In this document: positions 1 to 7,260 of the stretch, piece after piece | How positions within the stretch are numbered: the stretch's first letter is position 1 | Layout of the letters: each line of letters starts with the position of its first letter | Assembly (NCBI RefSeq): GCF_042180575.1 | Contig: NZ_CP170094.1 | Span: forward strand, 5,828,001-5,892,000 | Direction: 5' to 3' | Length of the DNA stretch: 64,000 bases | Origin: Bernardetia sp042180575 | GTDB taxonomy: Bacteria > Bacteroidota > Bacteroidia > Cytophagales > Bernardetiaceae | Notes under the pieces: model-generated | The model's database searches: none | What the model was told of the DNA's origin: nothing | What the model saw: only the letters and a program-made list of their open reading frames with translations | Position numbers and translations under genes: made by a program

Positions 1-773
1 TGTAGCTCAAAGAAACGCCATAATTGCATAGCTACTTCTCCATCTACTCTAAAATTATATTCTAAAGGAGCTGTAAAATGTTTGAGAAACATTTTTTTAT
101 CATTAAAACCACTCAAATTATCACTTATTCCGAATGTTGTATCTTCAATTTTAACATTGAATTTGTCTTTATTAAAAACTTTTTCAGATAAATAGGCTTG
201 ATGAACAACTGAAAAATCAGCTAATGTGGGATTTTTTAGAAAGAAGTAAATAAGGTTTTTCTTGTTTAACTCTTCAAACTCTGAAATTTGTGGAATAAGT
301 TGTAATAACTTGCTTTCACAAAACCCTCTGAATGAATCAAGCCAGTCAAGATGTTTTTGTTCTTTTACATAACTTTGTGCAGCTTTGAAATAAGCTCGTA
401 CAGAATCATCTATTTCTAAACTGTATCGTTCCTTTTTCAAGGCTATTGCAAATGGATTTGCTGTAAACATAAAAATCCCAGAAGAACTATTGAAACTTTT
501 GTTTTTTCCACTTCCTACAACTGTTGAATTGATTTGTAGAGATAAAAATTTCTTATATAGAGTTGGATTTTCTATTTCATTTTTTGTATCAAAAACTAAA
601 ATATCTTCTTTAGTTTCAAATACTTCTTTTTCATTAATTAAGACATATTCATCTTTTTGTTTTTCGATATCTAGCAAAACATATATACCTTCTTTTAACT
701 GAAGGTTGCGAGAAAAAACCTCTTCATCTTTTTGGCTAATATGTTCTATAAAGTTTTTAATTTCTTGTATCAT
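1..773 (-). CDS. CRISPR-associated Cas8b/Csh1-type large subunit (partial, runs off left edge)
   Basis: The minus strand is open from an ATG at 773 to the window edge, about 257 residues with no stop. The protein begins MIQEIKNFIEHISQ and continues with KEGIYVLLDIE and, near residue 90, SSSGIFMFTANPFAIAL. This N-terminal layout (an early 'gives a value of' strand followed by a GIFMFTANPF-like core) is what I know from the TM1802/Csh1 (Cas8b) family, the large subunit of type I-B Cascade that recognises the PAM and holds the crRNA 5' handle. The assignment rests strongly on context: cas6 lies 82 bp upstream on the same strand, and cas6-cas8b is the usual I-B order, which predicts cas7, cas5, cas3 and the adaptation genes beyond the left edge. 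The C-terminal half is missing, so the subtype is inferred. Confidence 0.72.
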   Translation of the reverse strand, partial: MIQEIKNFIEHISQKDEEVFSRNLQLKEGIYVLLDIEKQKDEYVLINEKEVFETKEDILVFDTKNEIENPTLYKKFLSLQINSTVVGSGKNKSFNSSSGIFMFTANPFAIALKKERYSLEIDDSVRAYFKAAQSYVKEQKHLDWLDSFRGFCESKLLQLIPQISEFEELNKKNLIYFFLKNPTLADFSVVHQAYLSEKVFNKDKFNVKIEDTTFGISDNLSGFNDKKMFLKHFTAPLEYNFRVDGEVAMQLWRFFEL

Positions 774-855
774 GGTTATGTTAGTTTAGTTTTTAGATTC
801 CTCACTTCGTTCGGAATGACAAAGCAGCATTCGGAATGACAATAGTAAAAACAAC
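774..855. repeat. Short direct repeat TCGGAATGACAA between cas6 and cas8b
   Basis: The gap between cas6 and the cas8b-like gene holds TTCGGAATGACAA twice within about 35 bp (near 810-822 and 830-842), preceded by GATTCCTCACTTCG. I recognise this as the kind of 'ggaatgaca' intergenic repeat that is scattered through many bacterial genomes. It is not a CRISPR repeat: the unit is short and only two copies occur. Confidence 0.5.
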
Positions 856-1527
856 CTACCTCAAAGCCCCAAATCCCATCCCAGTATTATTCCCAACGCC
901 TACATTCCAAGCAAAGGCGAGCGTTTCAGATTTTCCTTCGATGATAACAGGACACATAGAAGCACGGTAATTTTTGTTTTTGATACGCATCATTTTTGTT
1001 TTTGCTTTGTCGTAACTCGTGTCAAAATAAACTTTCAAATTTGGGTCTGAAATTCCTGCTTTTTGGAGTTTGGTTTGTAGGGTTTGAGTGAGAAGTTCGT
1101 TTGTGATTTCATCTTTGTAGATATAATATTTTTGAAATTCTTTTCCTGTTTCGTCTAGTTCATTTCGTTTCAAAAAAACAGGACTTCCCAACCAAAACTG
1201 TGCTTTTGTTCCGAATTGTGGAGTTTCTACCAATGAAATGTCTTTTACTTCCATTCCATATTCTACATGGCTATTCTGAAAAACACCTCGCACAAGTTCC
1301 TGTACAAAAGGCATATCAAAAGCACTAATAAACCACTTTGCACCATATTTAAAATCTAAAAAATCGCCTTTTTTTCTACTTCCTTGCAACCAAGAAAAAG
1401 AATAGAGAGAAATTTCATCGTGATAATTATTTTCGCCGAGCCATTTATGGATTTTACCCAAAAGCCGTTGAGGATATTCAAAAGATACAGGGCGAGTATT
1501 TGGAGTAAGATTGACAAGCATTCGCAT
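856..1527 (-). CDS. cas6: CRISPR pre-crRNA endoribonuclease Cas6
   Basis: This 223-residue protein is of usual Cas6 length. Cas6 cuts the repeat RNA of the CRISPR transcript to release crRNAs and often stays on the 3' hairpin. The clearest evidence is the C-terminal glycine-rich motif NVGVGNNTGMGFGALR, which ends the protein and matches the G-rich loop of the second ferredoxin-like fold in Cas6. The N-terminal half (YPQRLLGKIHKWLG and LYSFSWLQGS) fits the first ferredoxin fold, where the catalytic histidine often lies; His28 in GKIHKWLG is a candidate. It is the first gene of the operon, followed after 82 bp by the Cas8b-like gene. No repeat-spacer array is visible upstream (1528-1847), so the array must lie outside the window. 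Two start ATGs two codons apart are possible. Confidence 0.85.
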   Translation of the reverse strand: MRMLVNLTPNTRPVSFEYPQRLLGKIHKWLGENNYHDEISLYSFSWLQGSRKKGDFLDFKYGAKWFISAFDMPFVQELVRGVFQNSHVEYGMEVKDISLVETPQFGTKAQFWLGSPVFLKRNELDETGKEFQKYYIYKDEITNELLTQTLQTKLQKAGISDPNLKVYFDTSYDKAKTKMMRIKNKNYRASMCPVIIEGKSETLAFAWNVGVGNNTGMGFGALR

Positions 1528-1796
1528 AATTGAGAGAATTTTGAGAGTGAAAGACTAATTTTTTTATTTCTTATCTGTAACTCAAAACTTTTAGCTTATC
1601 AAATTTCCCTTTTTGTAGAAAAATTAGACACAGCATTCCCACCTTGAATTTTTGAAGTCAAGTAAAGGGGGAAATATGAATAACAAATAAGGGATTTGTA
1701 TTACAAGTATATTGAATTGTTGTTTAATAAACAAATAAAAAAGTATTTATTTATGTTTCAAGAAATATAATTCTGTTTTTTGAAATAAAACTTTAC

Positions 1797-1832
1797 AACG
1801 TAAATCGTTTACGTTCTGCTGGGTTATATTTG
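1797..1832 (+). promoter_or_regulatory. Palindrome plus orphan promoter-like block
   Basis: The stretch 1528-1847, between ubiA-like and cas6, has no gene. It holds a perfect inverted repeat AACGTAAA-TCG-TTTACGTT (1797-1815). The right arm runs into TTTACGTTCTGC (1808-1819), then 5 nt, then TATATTTG (1825-1832). The same block with the same 5-nt spacing precedes both copies of the inverted duplicate gene (near 22790 and 36770). It points along the plus strand, where only the antisense of the UbiA gene follows, so here it is either a leftover promoter or drives an antisense transcript. Confidence 0.5.
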
Positions 1833-1847
1833 ACGAGTTTTTGGAAA

Positions 1848-2765
1848 TCAATAAAAACACATTCCCAAAATCCCCACAAGCATCATTAGTTTACAAAACA
1901 GACTTAGTTTTTTGTATTGCTTTTTAGAAGAGGTAGAATGATTCTTATTTAATAAAAAAATAAAAATACCTATCAAAGCTATCATTATCAGTTTATGAAG
2001 TGAAGTAGAGATAGAGTTAGTAGAAATAAAAAAGGCAAGAAAGAGAGAGGAAATTAATAAAACAGACAAAAAATAAAGCAACCAAAGGCTGTTTTTTTTA
2101 CCCAATTGAACGACAGAAGTAAGGCTGTTTTGAGAACTATCGCCTTCCAAATCCTCAAAATCTTTTATAACTTCCCGAAGCATAGAAAGCAAAAATGCCC
2201 AAACTGAAAAAAGCCAAACTGTACTAGGAATGAAATTAAAAGAATCAAAAAAATCGAATCCTACCAAAAGAATCGAAAAAGCTGTCAGAAAAGAAACAAA
2301 AACAGGTTTCAGAATGCCTATTTTTTTACTGTTTTTAGCATAAAAAATAAGCAAAGCACAACTAAAAAGAACAGCAATTCCAATTTTGAAAGAAACTAAA
2401 AGACCTAAAAGTAAAGCAGTTCCGAAAAATAGACTACTCAATAGATATAAAAAAGAAATATTTTTTTCTGTAAAAGAACCACGTTTAGGAGAATTAATCA
2501 AATCTATTTTTCTGTCAAATATATCATTCAGAATATATCCACCTGCTGCACTCAAAACAGTAGCCAAAACAAGAAAATAAAAATCAATGCAATTTTTTGC
2601 TATAAAGTCTAACTTTGAAAATAAATTTGAAATGCAAAGTAAATTGTCTAATAAAAAAACACAAGTTAGTGTTTGGGTAAGAAGAATCAGAAATAAATTG
2701 AGAGGACGTAAAGAGTAAAAAAGAGAAGATACAAAACCAATGATGCTGCTAAAAAATGATTTCAT
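1848..2765 (-). CDS. UbiA-family prenyltransferase
   Basis: An integral membrane prenyltransferase, which joins an isoprenoid diphosphate to an acceptor in the membrane. Both aspartate-rich motifs are present: NDIFDRKID (about residues 80-88), which binds Mg-diphosphate, and DFEDLEGD (about 202-209). Around these lie eight or nine hydrophobic helices. Length (305 aa) and motif form fit the Bacteroidota group often annotated as geranylgeranylglycerol-phosphate geranylgeranyltransferase, though menaquinone or haem-O branches share the fold, so the substrate is not settled. I start it at the ATG at 2765; the open frame extends to a TTG at 2822 but the 19 extra residues are basic and unlike the family. 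It stands alone on the minus strand. Confidence 0.85.
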   Translation of the reverse strand: MKSFFSSIIGFVSSLFYSLRPLNLFLILLTQTLTCVFLLDNLLCISNLFSKLDFIAKNCIDFYFLVLATVLSAAGGYILNDIFDRKIDLINSPKRGSFTEKNISFLYLLSSLFFGTALLLGLLVSFKIGIAVLFSCALLIFYAKNSKKIGILKPVFVSFLTAFSILLVGFDFFDSFNFIPSTVWLFSVWAFLLSMLREVIKDFEDLEGDSSQNSLTSVVQLGKKNSLWLLYFLSVLLISSLFLAFFISTNSISTSLHKLIMIALIGIFIFLLNKNHSTSSKKQYKKLSLFCKLMMLVGILGMCFY

Positions 2766-2849
2766 AAATAGTTTGTTTTGAAACTTGTGAGGGAAGCAAA
2801 ACTTCCCCCTCAAGGCTTTCAACCAGCTATGAAAAAGCTTAGAAATTTT

Positions 2850-2866
2850 CTTGTACCAAGTACAAG
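2850..2866. repeat. Perfect 7-bp hairpin
   Basis: CTTGTAC-CAA-GTACAAG forms a perfect 7-bp stem in the 349-bp gap (2766-3114) between the UbiA gene and the Nfu gene. No T-run follows on either strand. It is one of many small palindromes in the intergenic DNA here. I see no gene in the rest of the gap. Confidence 0.45.
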
Positions 2867-3114
2867 TGTATTTCTAATACCAAATGTATGATTTGATACT
2901 GATAATTGCAAGCTATTTCTTAAATTTTGGTTAAAAATTTGAAATTATTTTTTATTTTAGTCTTGATAAGCCTCTGAATCTTCAAAAAACGATGTTTAAA
3001 TGAGGTTATTTAGTAATCAAGACTAAACCTTTTCTGAGTAAGTTCTTGTCTGCTTTCTGTCTGCTTTTAAATGTTTTTCCAAAACTCTTTCCAAATTTTT
3101 TAATATTTAGAAAA

Positions 3115-3378
3115 CTAAACAGCGACATTTCGTTCTTCTGTATCTGTTAAGTTTATTGCCACAACACTTTTTATTTCTGAAACGTGACTCAAAATAGCTT
3201 GTTCTATGCCTGTTTTTAGTGTAATTGGAGAAATAGAGCAAGAGCCACATGCGCCAATCATTTCTACTTTTACTACTCCTTCTTCTGTAATTTCTACTAC
3301 TTTTACATTTCCTCCGTCTGCTTTTAGGTAAGGACGAACTGTTTCTAAGGCTGCTTCTACTTTTTCTTCTAAACTCAT
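3115..3378 (-). CDS. NifU C-terminal-domain (Nfu) Fe-S carrier
   Basis: An 87-residue stand-alone Nfu domain. It carries the CxxC motif GACGSCSIS (Cys44, Cys47) after KADGGNVKVVEI, the hallmark of the domain; two subunits share one 4Fe-4S cluster through these cysteines and pass it to target proteins. There is no degenerate A-type N-terminal domain as in NfuA of E. coli, so this is the minimal form common in Bacteroidota. It lies 138 bp downstream of mrp on the same strand, a frequent pairing of Fe-S delivery genes. The C-terminal tail (TDTEERNVAV) is probably unstructured. Confidence 0.93.
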   Translation of the reverse strand: MSLEEKVEAALETVRPYLKADGGNVKVVEITEEGVVKVEMIGACGSCSISPITLKTGIEQAILSHVSEIKSVVAINLTDTEERNVAV

Positions 3379-3467
3379 AATTACTTTATTTTATGGATTG
3401 TTTTATAATAATTTGGGGAATAATTTGTACTCAAATATAATTAATTTTTAGGAACTTTCTTATTTTT

Positions 3468-3501
3468 CAACCTATAAGATTTCTAAAAACCGTATAGGTT
3501 G
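3468..3501. repeat. Hairpin between mrp and nfu
   Basis: CAACCTATA (3468-3476) pairs with TATAGGTTG (3493-3501), and flanking T and A runs extend the stem to about 15 bp. The run after the stem is A-rich on the minus strand, so it is not a classical terminator; it may stabilise the mrp 3' end or separate mrp from nfu expression. Confidence 0.5.
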
Positions 3502-3516
3502 AAAAAAATAAAAATC

Positions 3517-4641
3517 TTAGCTTATAGAAACTGCTTCTGTTGGATTATGTTGTGCATTTCTGAGAGCTACACTTTGTGCTAACTTTTGAGCAATATCTTT
3601 AAATGTATCCGTAACAATTTGAGATTGATTGTCAAGATTTTCCTGTGCAGTGATAGGTATTCCTCCATCTCCAGCTTCACGAATGGCTTGTACTAACGGA
3701 ACTTCTCCTAAAAATGGAACATCATTTCGTTTTGCTAATACTTTTCCTCCATTCTCTCCAAACAAATAATATTTATTTTCTGGAAGCTCTTGAGGCGTAA
3801 AATATGCCATATTCTCCACAATTCCCAAAACTGGAACATTGATTTTAGGCTGCGTAAACATCGCAACTCCTTTTTGAGCATCTGCTAAAGCTACTTTTTG
3901 AGGAGTCGTTACGATGACTGCACCTGTTACTGGGACAGTCTGAACTAAGGTAAGATGAATATCACTCGTTCCAGGTGGAAGGTCAATAAACAAGTAATCT
4001 AACTCGCCCCAATCTGTATCCACTAAAAACTGACGAAATGCAGAGCTTGCCATTGGTCCACGCCAAACAATCGCATCATCAGGAGGAGCAAGAAAACCAA
4101 TAGAGAGTAGTTTTACACCATGTTTTTCGAAAGGCAAGATAATATAACGTTCGCCTTCTTGACGAACTCCTGGACGTGCTGCTTCACAATCAAACATAGT
4201 AGGAATAGAAGGACCAAAAATATCAGCATCTATCAAACCCACTTTTGCGCCTGTTTGAGCAAGTGCAACAGCTAAATTTGAAGCTACCGTAGATTTGCCT
4301 ACACCACCTTTGCCAGAAGCAACAGCAATAATATTTTTTACTTCAGGCAAGATTTTACCTGTTCTAGTACTTGTAACATTCGAACTCATCGTAATTTGAC
4401 AACGCACCGACTCATTATATTTTTGATGAATCGCTTTCTCACAGTTATTGCGAATAAGTTCTTTGAGAGGACATGCAGGAGTAGTCAAGACGACAGTAAA
4501 ATGTACCGTTGTTTTGTCTGCCTCTTGTTCGATTGATATATTTTTTATCATTCCTAAGGTAACCAAATCTTTTTTCAAATCTGGGTCATCTACCGTAGAA
4601 AGAGCTTCCAAAATTCCTTCTTTTGTAATTTTTATAGACAT
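3517..4641 (-). CDS. Mrp/ApbC/NBP35-type P-loop ATPase, Fe-S cluster carrier
   Basis: At 374 residues this has the full Mrp layout: an N-terminal MIP18/DUF59 domain (about 1-90, including the conserved TTPACPL) followed by the deviant Walker A GKGGVGKST (about 110-118), and the SIMIBI switch regions (DADIFGPSIP, LFIDLPPGTSD). It binds and hands on 4Fe-4S clusters in an ATP-dependent way. One deviation: the CxxC that bridges the cluster in E. coli Mrp, which normally follows ENMS, is absent; here the text is VENMAYFTPQELPENK. In my knowledge this form is typical of Bacteroidota Mrp. It precedes nfu on the same strand, supporting joint work in Fe-S delivery. Confidence 0.93.
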   Translation of the reverse strand: MSIKITKEGILEALSTVDDPDLKKDLVTLGMIKNISIEQEADKTTVHFTVVLTTPACPLKELIRNNCEKAIHQKYNESVRCQITMSSNVTSTRTGKILPEVKNIIAVASGKGGVGKSTVASNLAVALAQTGAKVGLIDADIFGPSIPTMFDCEAARPGVRQEGERYIILPFEKHGVKLLSIGFLAPPDDAIVWRGPMASSAFRQFLVDTDWGELDYLFIDLPPGTSDIHLTLVQTVPVTGAVIVTTPQKVALADAQKGVAMFTQPKINVPVLGIVENMAYFTPQELPENKYYLFGENGGKVLAKRNDVPFLGEVPLVQAIREAGDGGIPITAQENLDNQSQIVTDTFKDIAQKLAQSVALRNAQHNPTEAVSIS

Positions 4642-4747
4642 TTTATTTTTTTATGTATTCTTTTTATAGCTGTTAAAAAAACGTTTTACAAAAGTACAAA
4701 ATAGGAGGGTAAATTCCTTATTCCAATTTTTTTTCATAAAAACAAAA

Positions 4748-4767
4748 CCCACGAATAAATTCGTGGG
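4748..4767 (-). terminator. Hairpin terminator after small charged protein gene
   Basis: CCCACGAAT-AA-ATTCGTGGG is a perfect 9-bp stem with a 2-nt loop. Read on the minus strand it follows the 4786-5001 gene and is followed by GTTTTGTTTTTATG, a usable U-rich tail. It is preceded by the foot GTAC, a shape shared with the hairpin at 24789-24808. Confidence 0.65.
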
Positions 4768-4785
4768 TACAGAGAAAAATGAGTT

Positions 4786-5001
4786 TTATTCTTCTTCATC
4801 TTGTTTTTTATGTTTTTCTTTCAAAGAACCTGTTTTGGCTTCTTGATTTCGAATTTTTTTGTCATAAAGTGTTTTATCTAAAAATTTATTTATTTCTTCG
4901 GCTTCGTAAGATGTTACAATTTCGCCAAACTCATTGACATGGACATTTAAGCCTTCCAATTCTGGATTTACTTTTAGTTTTTTGTCTTTTTTCTTGCTCA
5001 T
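4786..5001 (-). CDS. Small charged conserved-type protein, unknown function
   Basis: A 71-residue lysine- and glutamate-rich protein (MSKKKDKKLKVNPELEGLN at the start, KEKHKKQDEEE at the end). The middle part, NVHVNEFGEIVTSYEAEEINKFLDK, looks folded and could be a short beta hairpin followed by a helix. The reading frame has proper codon use, a clear ATG and a good terminator directly downstream. I recognise no family. It sits alone, 144 bp upstream of mrp on the same strand. Confidence 0.7.
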   Translation of the reverse strand: MSKKKDKKLKVNPELEGLNVHVNEFGEIVTSYEAEEINKFLDKTLYDKKIRNQEAKTGSLKEKHKKQDEEE

Positions 5002-5207
5002 AATTTTTTGATGTAAAAATATACTAAACCATTTTTTTAAGTAATTAAGGAAATGATTTGTAGGAATATGAAATAATTTGATATTACTAATAACTGAATA
5101 GCTGACAAATACGTTTCAAAAATAGACGATAAATCAAGATTTTTTTATAAAATTGTCTTTTCCTAATCTCAAATACACCTTACTAGAGTTTTTTATAGAA
5201 AGAAAAT

Positions 5208-5248
5208 GCCGTTTTTGGTGTTTTAGCGATAGCGACACCAACAACTAC
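5208..5248. repeat. REP-like element, family A, long-loop copy
   Basis: GCCGTT, then TTGGTG, then a 13-nt loop, then CACCAA and a CAACTAC end. Ends and arms match the elements at 13232-13258 and 15527-15553, which share GCCGTT at one end and a GTNG-type foot (read from the other strand) at the other. The gap 5002-5291 otherwise contains no gene I can support. Confidence 0.6.
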
Positions 5249-5291
5249 AAGTTTTTTATTAAGAAAACTCTTTACATCTTACTCACTCTAA

Positions 5292-5780
5292 ATGGAATTT
5301 ATTTTAATTGGTATTTTATTCTTCTTTGCGATGGTTACACTCACAATAGAAATTCTTTCGGGAACAATAAAATTTGGTGTAATTAGTCTTTTTCTGACCC
5401 TTTTAGGAACTGCAATCACTTATTTCTTCTTTGGAGTAGATGCTTCTATTTGGACGCTTTCTATTGCGTCTATCTTTAATATTGGAGCAATTACATATAG
5501 TATTCGCTCTAAAACGTGGGAAAAATTTACTCAAAAACAAATAATAGAAGGCAAACACGACGATAAAGAAAGTGAAAGAAAATTATTACTTTATCCAGAA
5601 CAAAGAGGCAAAACAATTTCTAGTTTGCGACCAAATGGAAGAATTAATATTGATGGTGAAATATTTGAGGTGCGTTCGCTCAATGGAGGTTTTATAGATT
5701 CTGGAAAGGAGATAATGATTTCAAAAATAGAATCTAATAAAATATATGTGGTTCAATTACCTTCCACAAGCAATCAATAA
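5292..5780 (+). CDS. NfeD-like membrane protein with C-terminal OB domain
   Basis: 162 residues: two or three hydrophobic helices in residues 1-75 and a soluble C-terminal domain (about 95-155). The latter reads GKTISSLRPNGRINIDGEIFEVRS...GGFIDSGKEIMISKIESNKIYV, the characteristic 'G..a...LrP.G.v.idg..y.v.s.g..i..G..v.V..v.g..l.V' of the NfeD OB fold. NfeD proteins sit in membranes beside stomatin/SPFH proteins or serine proteases; no such partner is adjacent here, so its role is open. It is a plus-strand single gene facing the alanine dehydrogenase gene 199 bp downstream. Confidence 0.85.
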   Translation: MEFILIGILFFFAMVTLTIEILSGTIKFGVISLFLTLLGTAITYFFFGVDASIWTLSIASIFNIGAITYSIRSKTWEKFTQKQIIEGKHDDKESERKLLLYPEQRGKTISSLRPNGRINIDGEIFEVRSLNGGFIDSGKEIMISKIESNKIYVVQLPSTSNQ

Positions 5781-5866
5781 TAAGTGAATAGTTGTGTAGA
5801 AAACTGTTTTTGCTATTTTTTCTAAAAAGCTATTTGTAAAATAGGTATTATTTGATTTCAAAAAAT

Positions 5867-5874
5867 TATCTTTG
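5867..5874 (+). promoter_or_regulatory. Promoter -7 element before ald
   Basis: TATCTTTG matches the Bacteroidota -7 consensus TAnnTTTG, 105 bp upstream of the alanine dehydrogenase ATG. No TTG is found at the usual 18-21 nt spacing, so the -33 element is weak or the promoter needs an activator. Confidence 0.4.
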
Positions 5875-5979
5875 TGATGAATTAGAAAAAAACTGAAAAT
5901 TTATTTTAGTAATTCGAATTTTAAATCCTTCGTTGATTCAAATACTAATTACAACACATTTATAAAAACACACAAAATT

Positions 5980-7110
5980 ATGATTATTGGTGTTCCAATG
6001 GAAATCAAAACCGACGAGAGTCGTGTAGCTCTTACTGTCGGTGGAGTAGCCGAACTTATTCATCACGGACATACCGTTTATATCCAAAAAGGAGCAGGTG
6101 TAGGAAGTGGTTTTCCTGATGCTCTTTATGAAAGTGTAGGAGGCAAAATATTACCTACTATCGAAGATGTTTATAAGATTTCAGACATGATAATGAAGGT
6201 AAAAGAGCCTATTGAGCCTGAATACAAACTTATCAGAGAAAATCAAGTTATATTTACTTATTTTCACTTTGCTTCTTCTGAGCCTCTAACCAAAGCTATG
6301 ATAGATGCAAAGGCAATTTGTATTGCTTATGAGACAGTAGAACAAGCAGACCGTTCTTTACCTCTTCTTATTCCGATGTCAGAAGTGGCAGGTCGTATGT
6401 CTGTTCAGCAAGGAGCAAAATATTTGGAGAAACCAATTAAAGGACGTGGAATTCTTTTAGGTGGAATACCAGGTGTTCAGCCTGCTAAAGTACTCGTTTT
6501 GGGTGGTGGAATTGTAGGAACGCAAGCTGCTAAAATGGCTGCTGGTTTGGGTGCAGATGTAACTATTATGGATGTTAGTTTGCCTCGTATGCGTTATCTT
6601 GATGATGTAATGGCTGAGAATGTAACGACAATTATGTCTAACCAATATAATATCGAACAAGCTGTTCAAGAGTCAGATTTAATTATTGGTGCTGTTTTGA
6701 TTTCGGGTAGAAAAGCTCCTCGCTTAGTTACTCGTGAAATGCTTAGACTTATGCGCCCTGGTACTGTACTTGTTGATGTAGCTGTCGATCAAGGTGGTTG
6801 TTTCGAAACTACTAAAGCAACTACTCACCGTGACCCTACTTATATTATTGATGATGTAGTTCATTATTGTGTAGCCAATATGCCAGGAGCTGTTCCTTAT
6901 ACTTCTACGGTTGGTCTTACCAATGCGACATTCCCTTATGCTATTCAATTAGCTAATAAAGGTTGGGTAAAAGCATGTAAAGAAAACAAAGAATTATTAT
7001 TAGGACTTAATATCATCAAAGGTGATGTTGTTCATGAAGGTGTTGCTGAAGCATTTGATTTGCCTTATATGGATGTAAATACAGTATTTGAGAAAGAAAT
7101 GGTAAGCTAG
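5980..7110 (+). CDS. ald: Alanine dehydrogenase
   Basis: 376 residues, full length for the family. The enzyme interconverts L-alanine and pyruvate plus ammonia with NAD(H). The start MIIGVPMEIKTDESRVALT holds the substrate-binding arginine (Arg15). KVKEP (Lys75) and FTYFHFA (His96) are the catalytic pair. The Rossmann motif VLVLGGGIVGTQAAKMAAGL lies near residue 171. DVAVDQGGCFETTKATTH and the NMPGAVPYTSTVGLTNAT segment are standard. It is monocistronic, with a strong terminator downstream. Together with the arginase at 52.6 kb it points to amino-acid use as carbon and nitrogen source. Confidence 0.96.
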   Translation: MIIGVPMEIKTDESRVALTVGGVAELIHHGHTVYIQKGAGVGSGFPDALYESVGGKILPTIEDVYKISDMIMKVKEPIEPEYKLIRENQVIFTYFHFASSEPLTKAMIDAKAICIAYETVEQADRSLPLLIPMSEVAGRMSVQQGAKYLEKPIKGRGILLGGIPGVQPAKVLVLGGGIVGTQAAKMAAGLGADVTIMDVSLPRMRYLDDVMAENVTTIMSNQYNIEQAVQESDLIIGAVLISGRKAPRLVTREMLRLMRPGTVLVDVAVDQGGCFETTKATTHRDPTYIIDDVVHYCVANMPGAVPYTSTVGLTNATFPYAIQLANKGWVKACKENKELLLGLNIIKGDVVHEGVAEAFDLPYMDVNTVFEKEMVS

Positions 7111-7181
7111 TTTTAACTATTTTCTTATACTACTAGACATTTTATTCTATTTCAAAGTCAATTAAGCTAGAAAAATATTAT

Positions 7182-7222
7182 TACCTTCTTACTAAACTCA
7201 TTTGGTAAGAAGGTATTTTTTT
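7182..7222 (+). terminator. Rho-independent terminator of ald
   Basis: TACCTTCTTAC (7182-7192) pairs perfectly with GTAAGAAGGTA (7205-7215) across a 12-nt loop and is followed by TTTTTTT. It also lies just past the 3' end of the converging TROVE gene. Confidence 0.85.
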
Positions 7223-7260
7223 ATTGATTCTTAGTGAAGGAATAGCAACAATATCAAGAA

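Noticed and set aside
774..855. Possible CRISPR repeat between cas6 and cas8b
   Set aside because: Only two copies of a 12-13 bp unit, no spacer structure; a common dispersed intergenic repeat.
3468..3501. Classical Rho-independent terminator for mrp
   Set aside because: The stem is good but an A-run, not a T-run, follows it on the minus strand.
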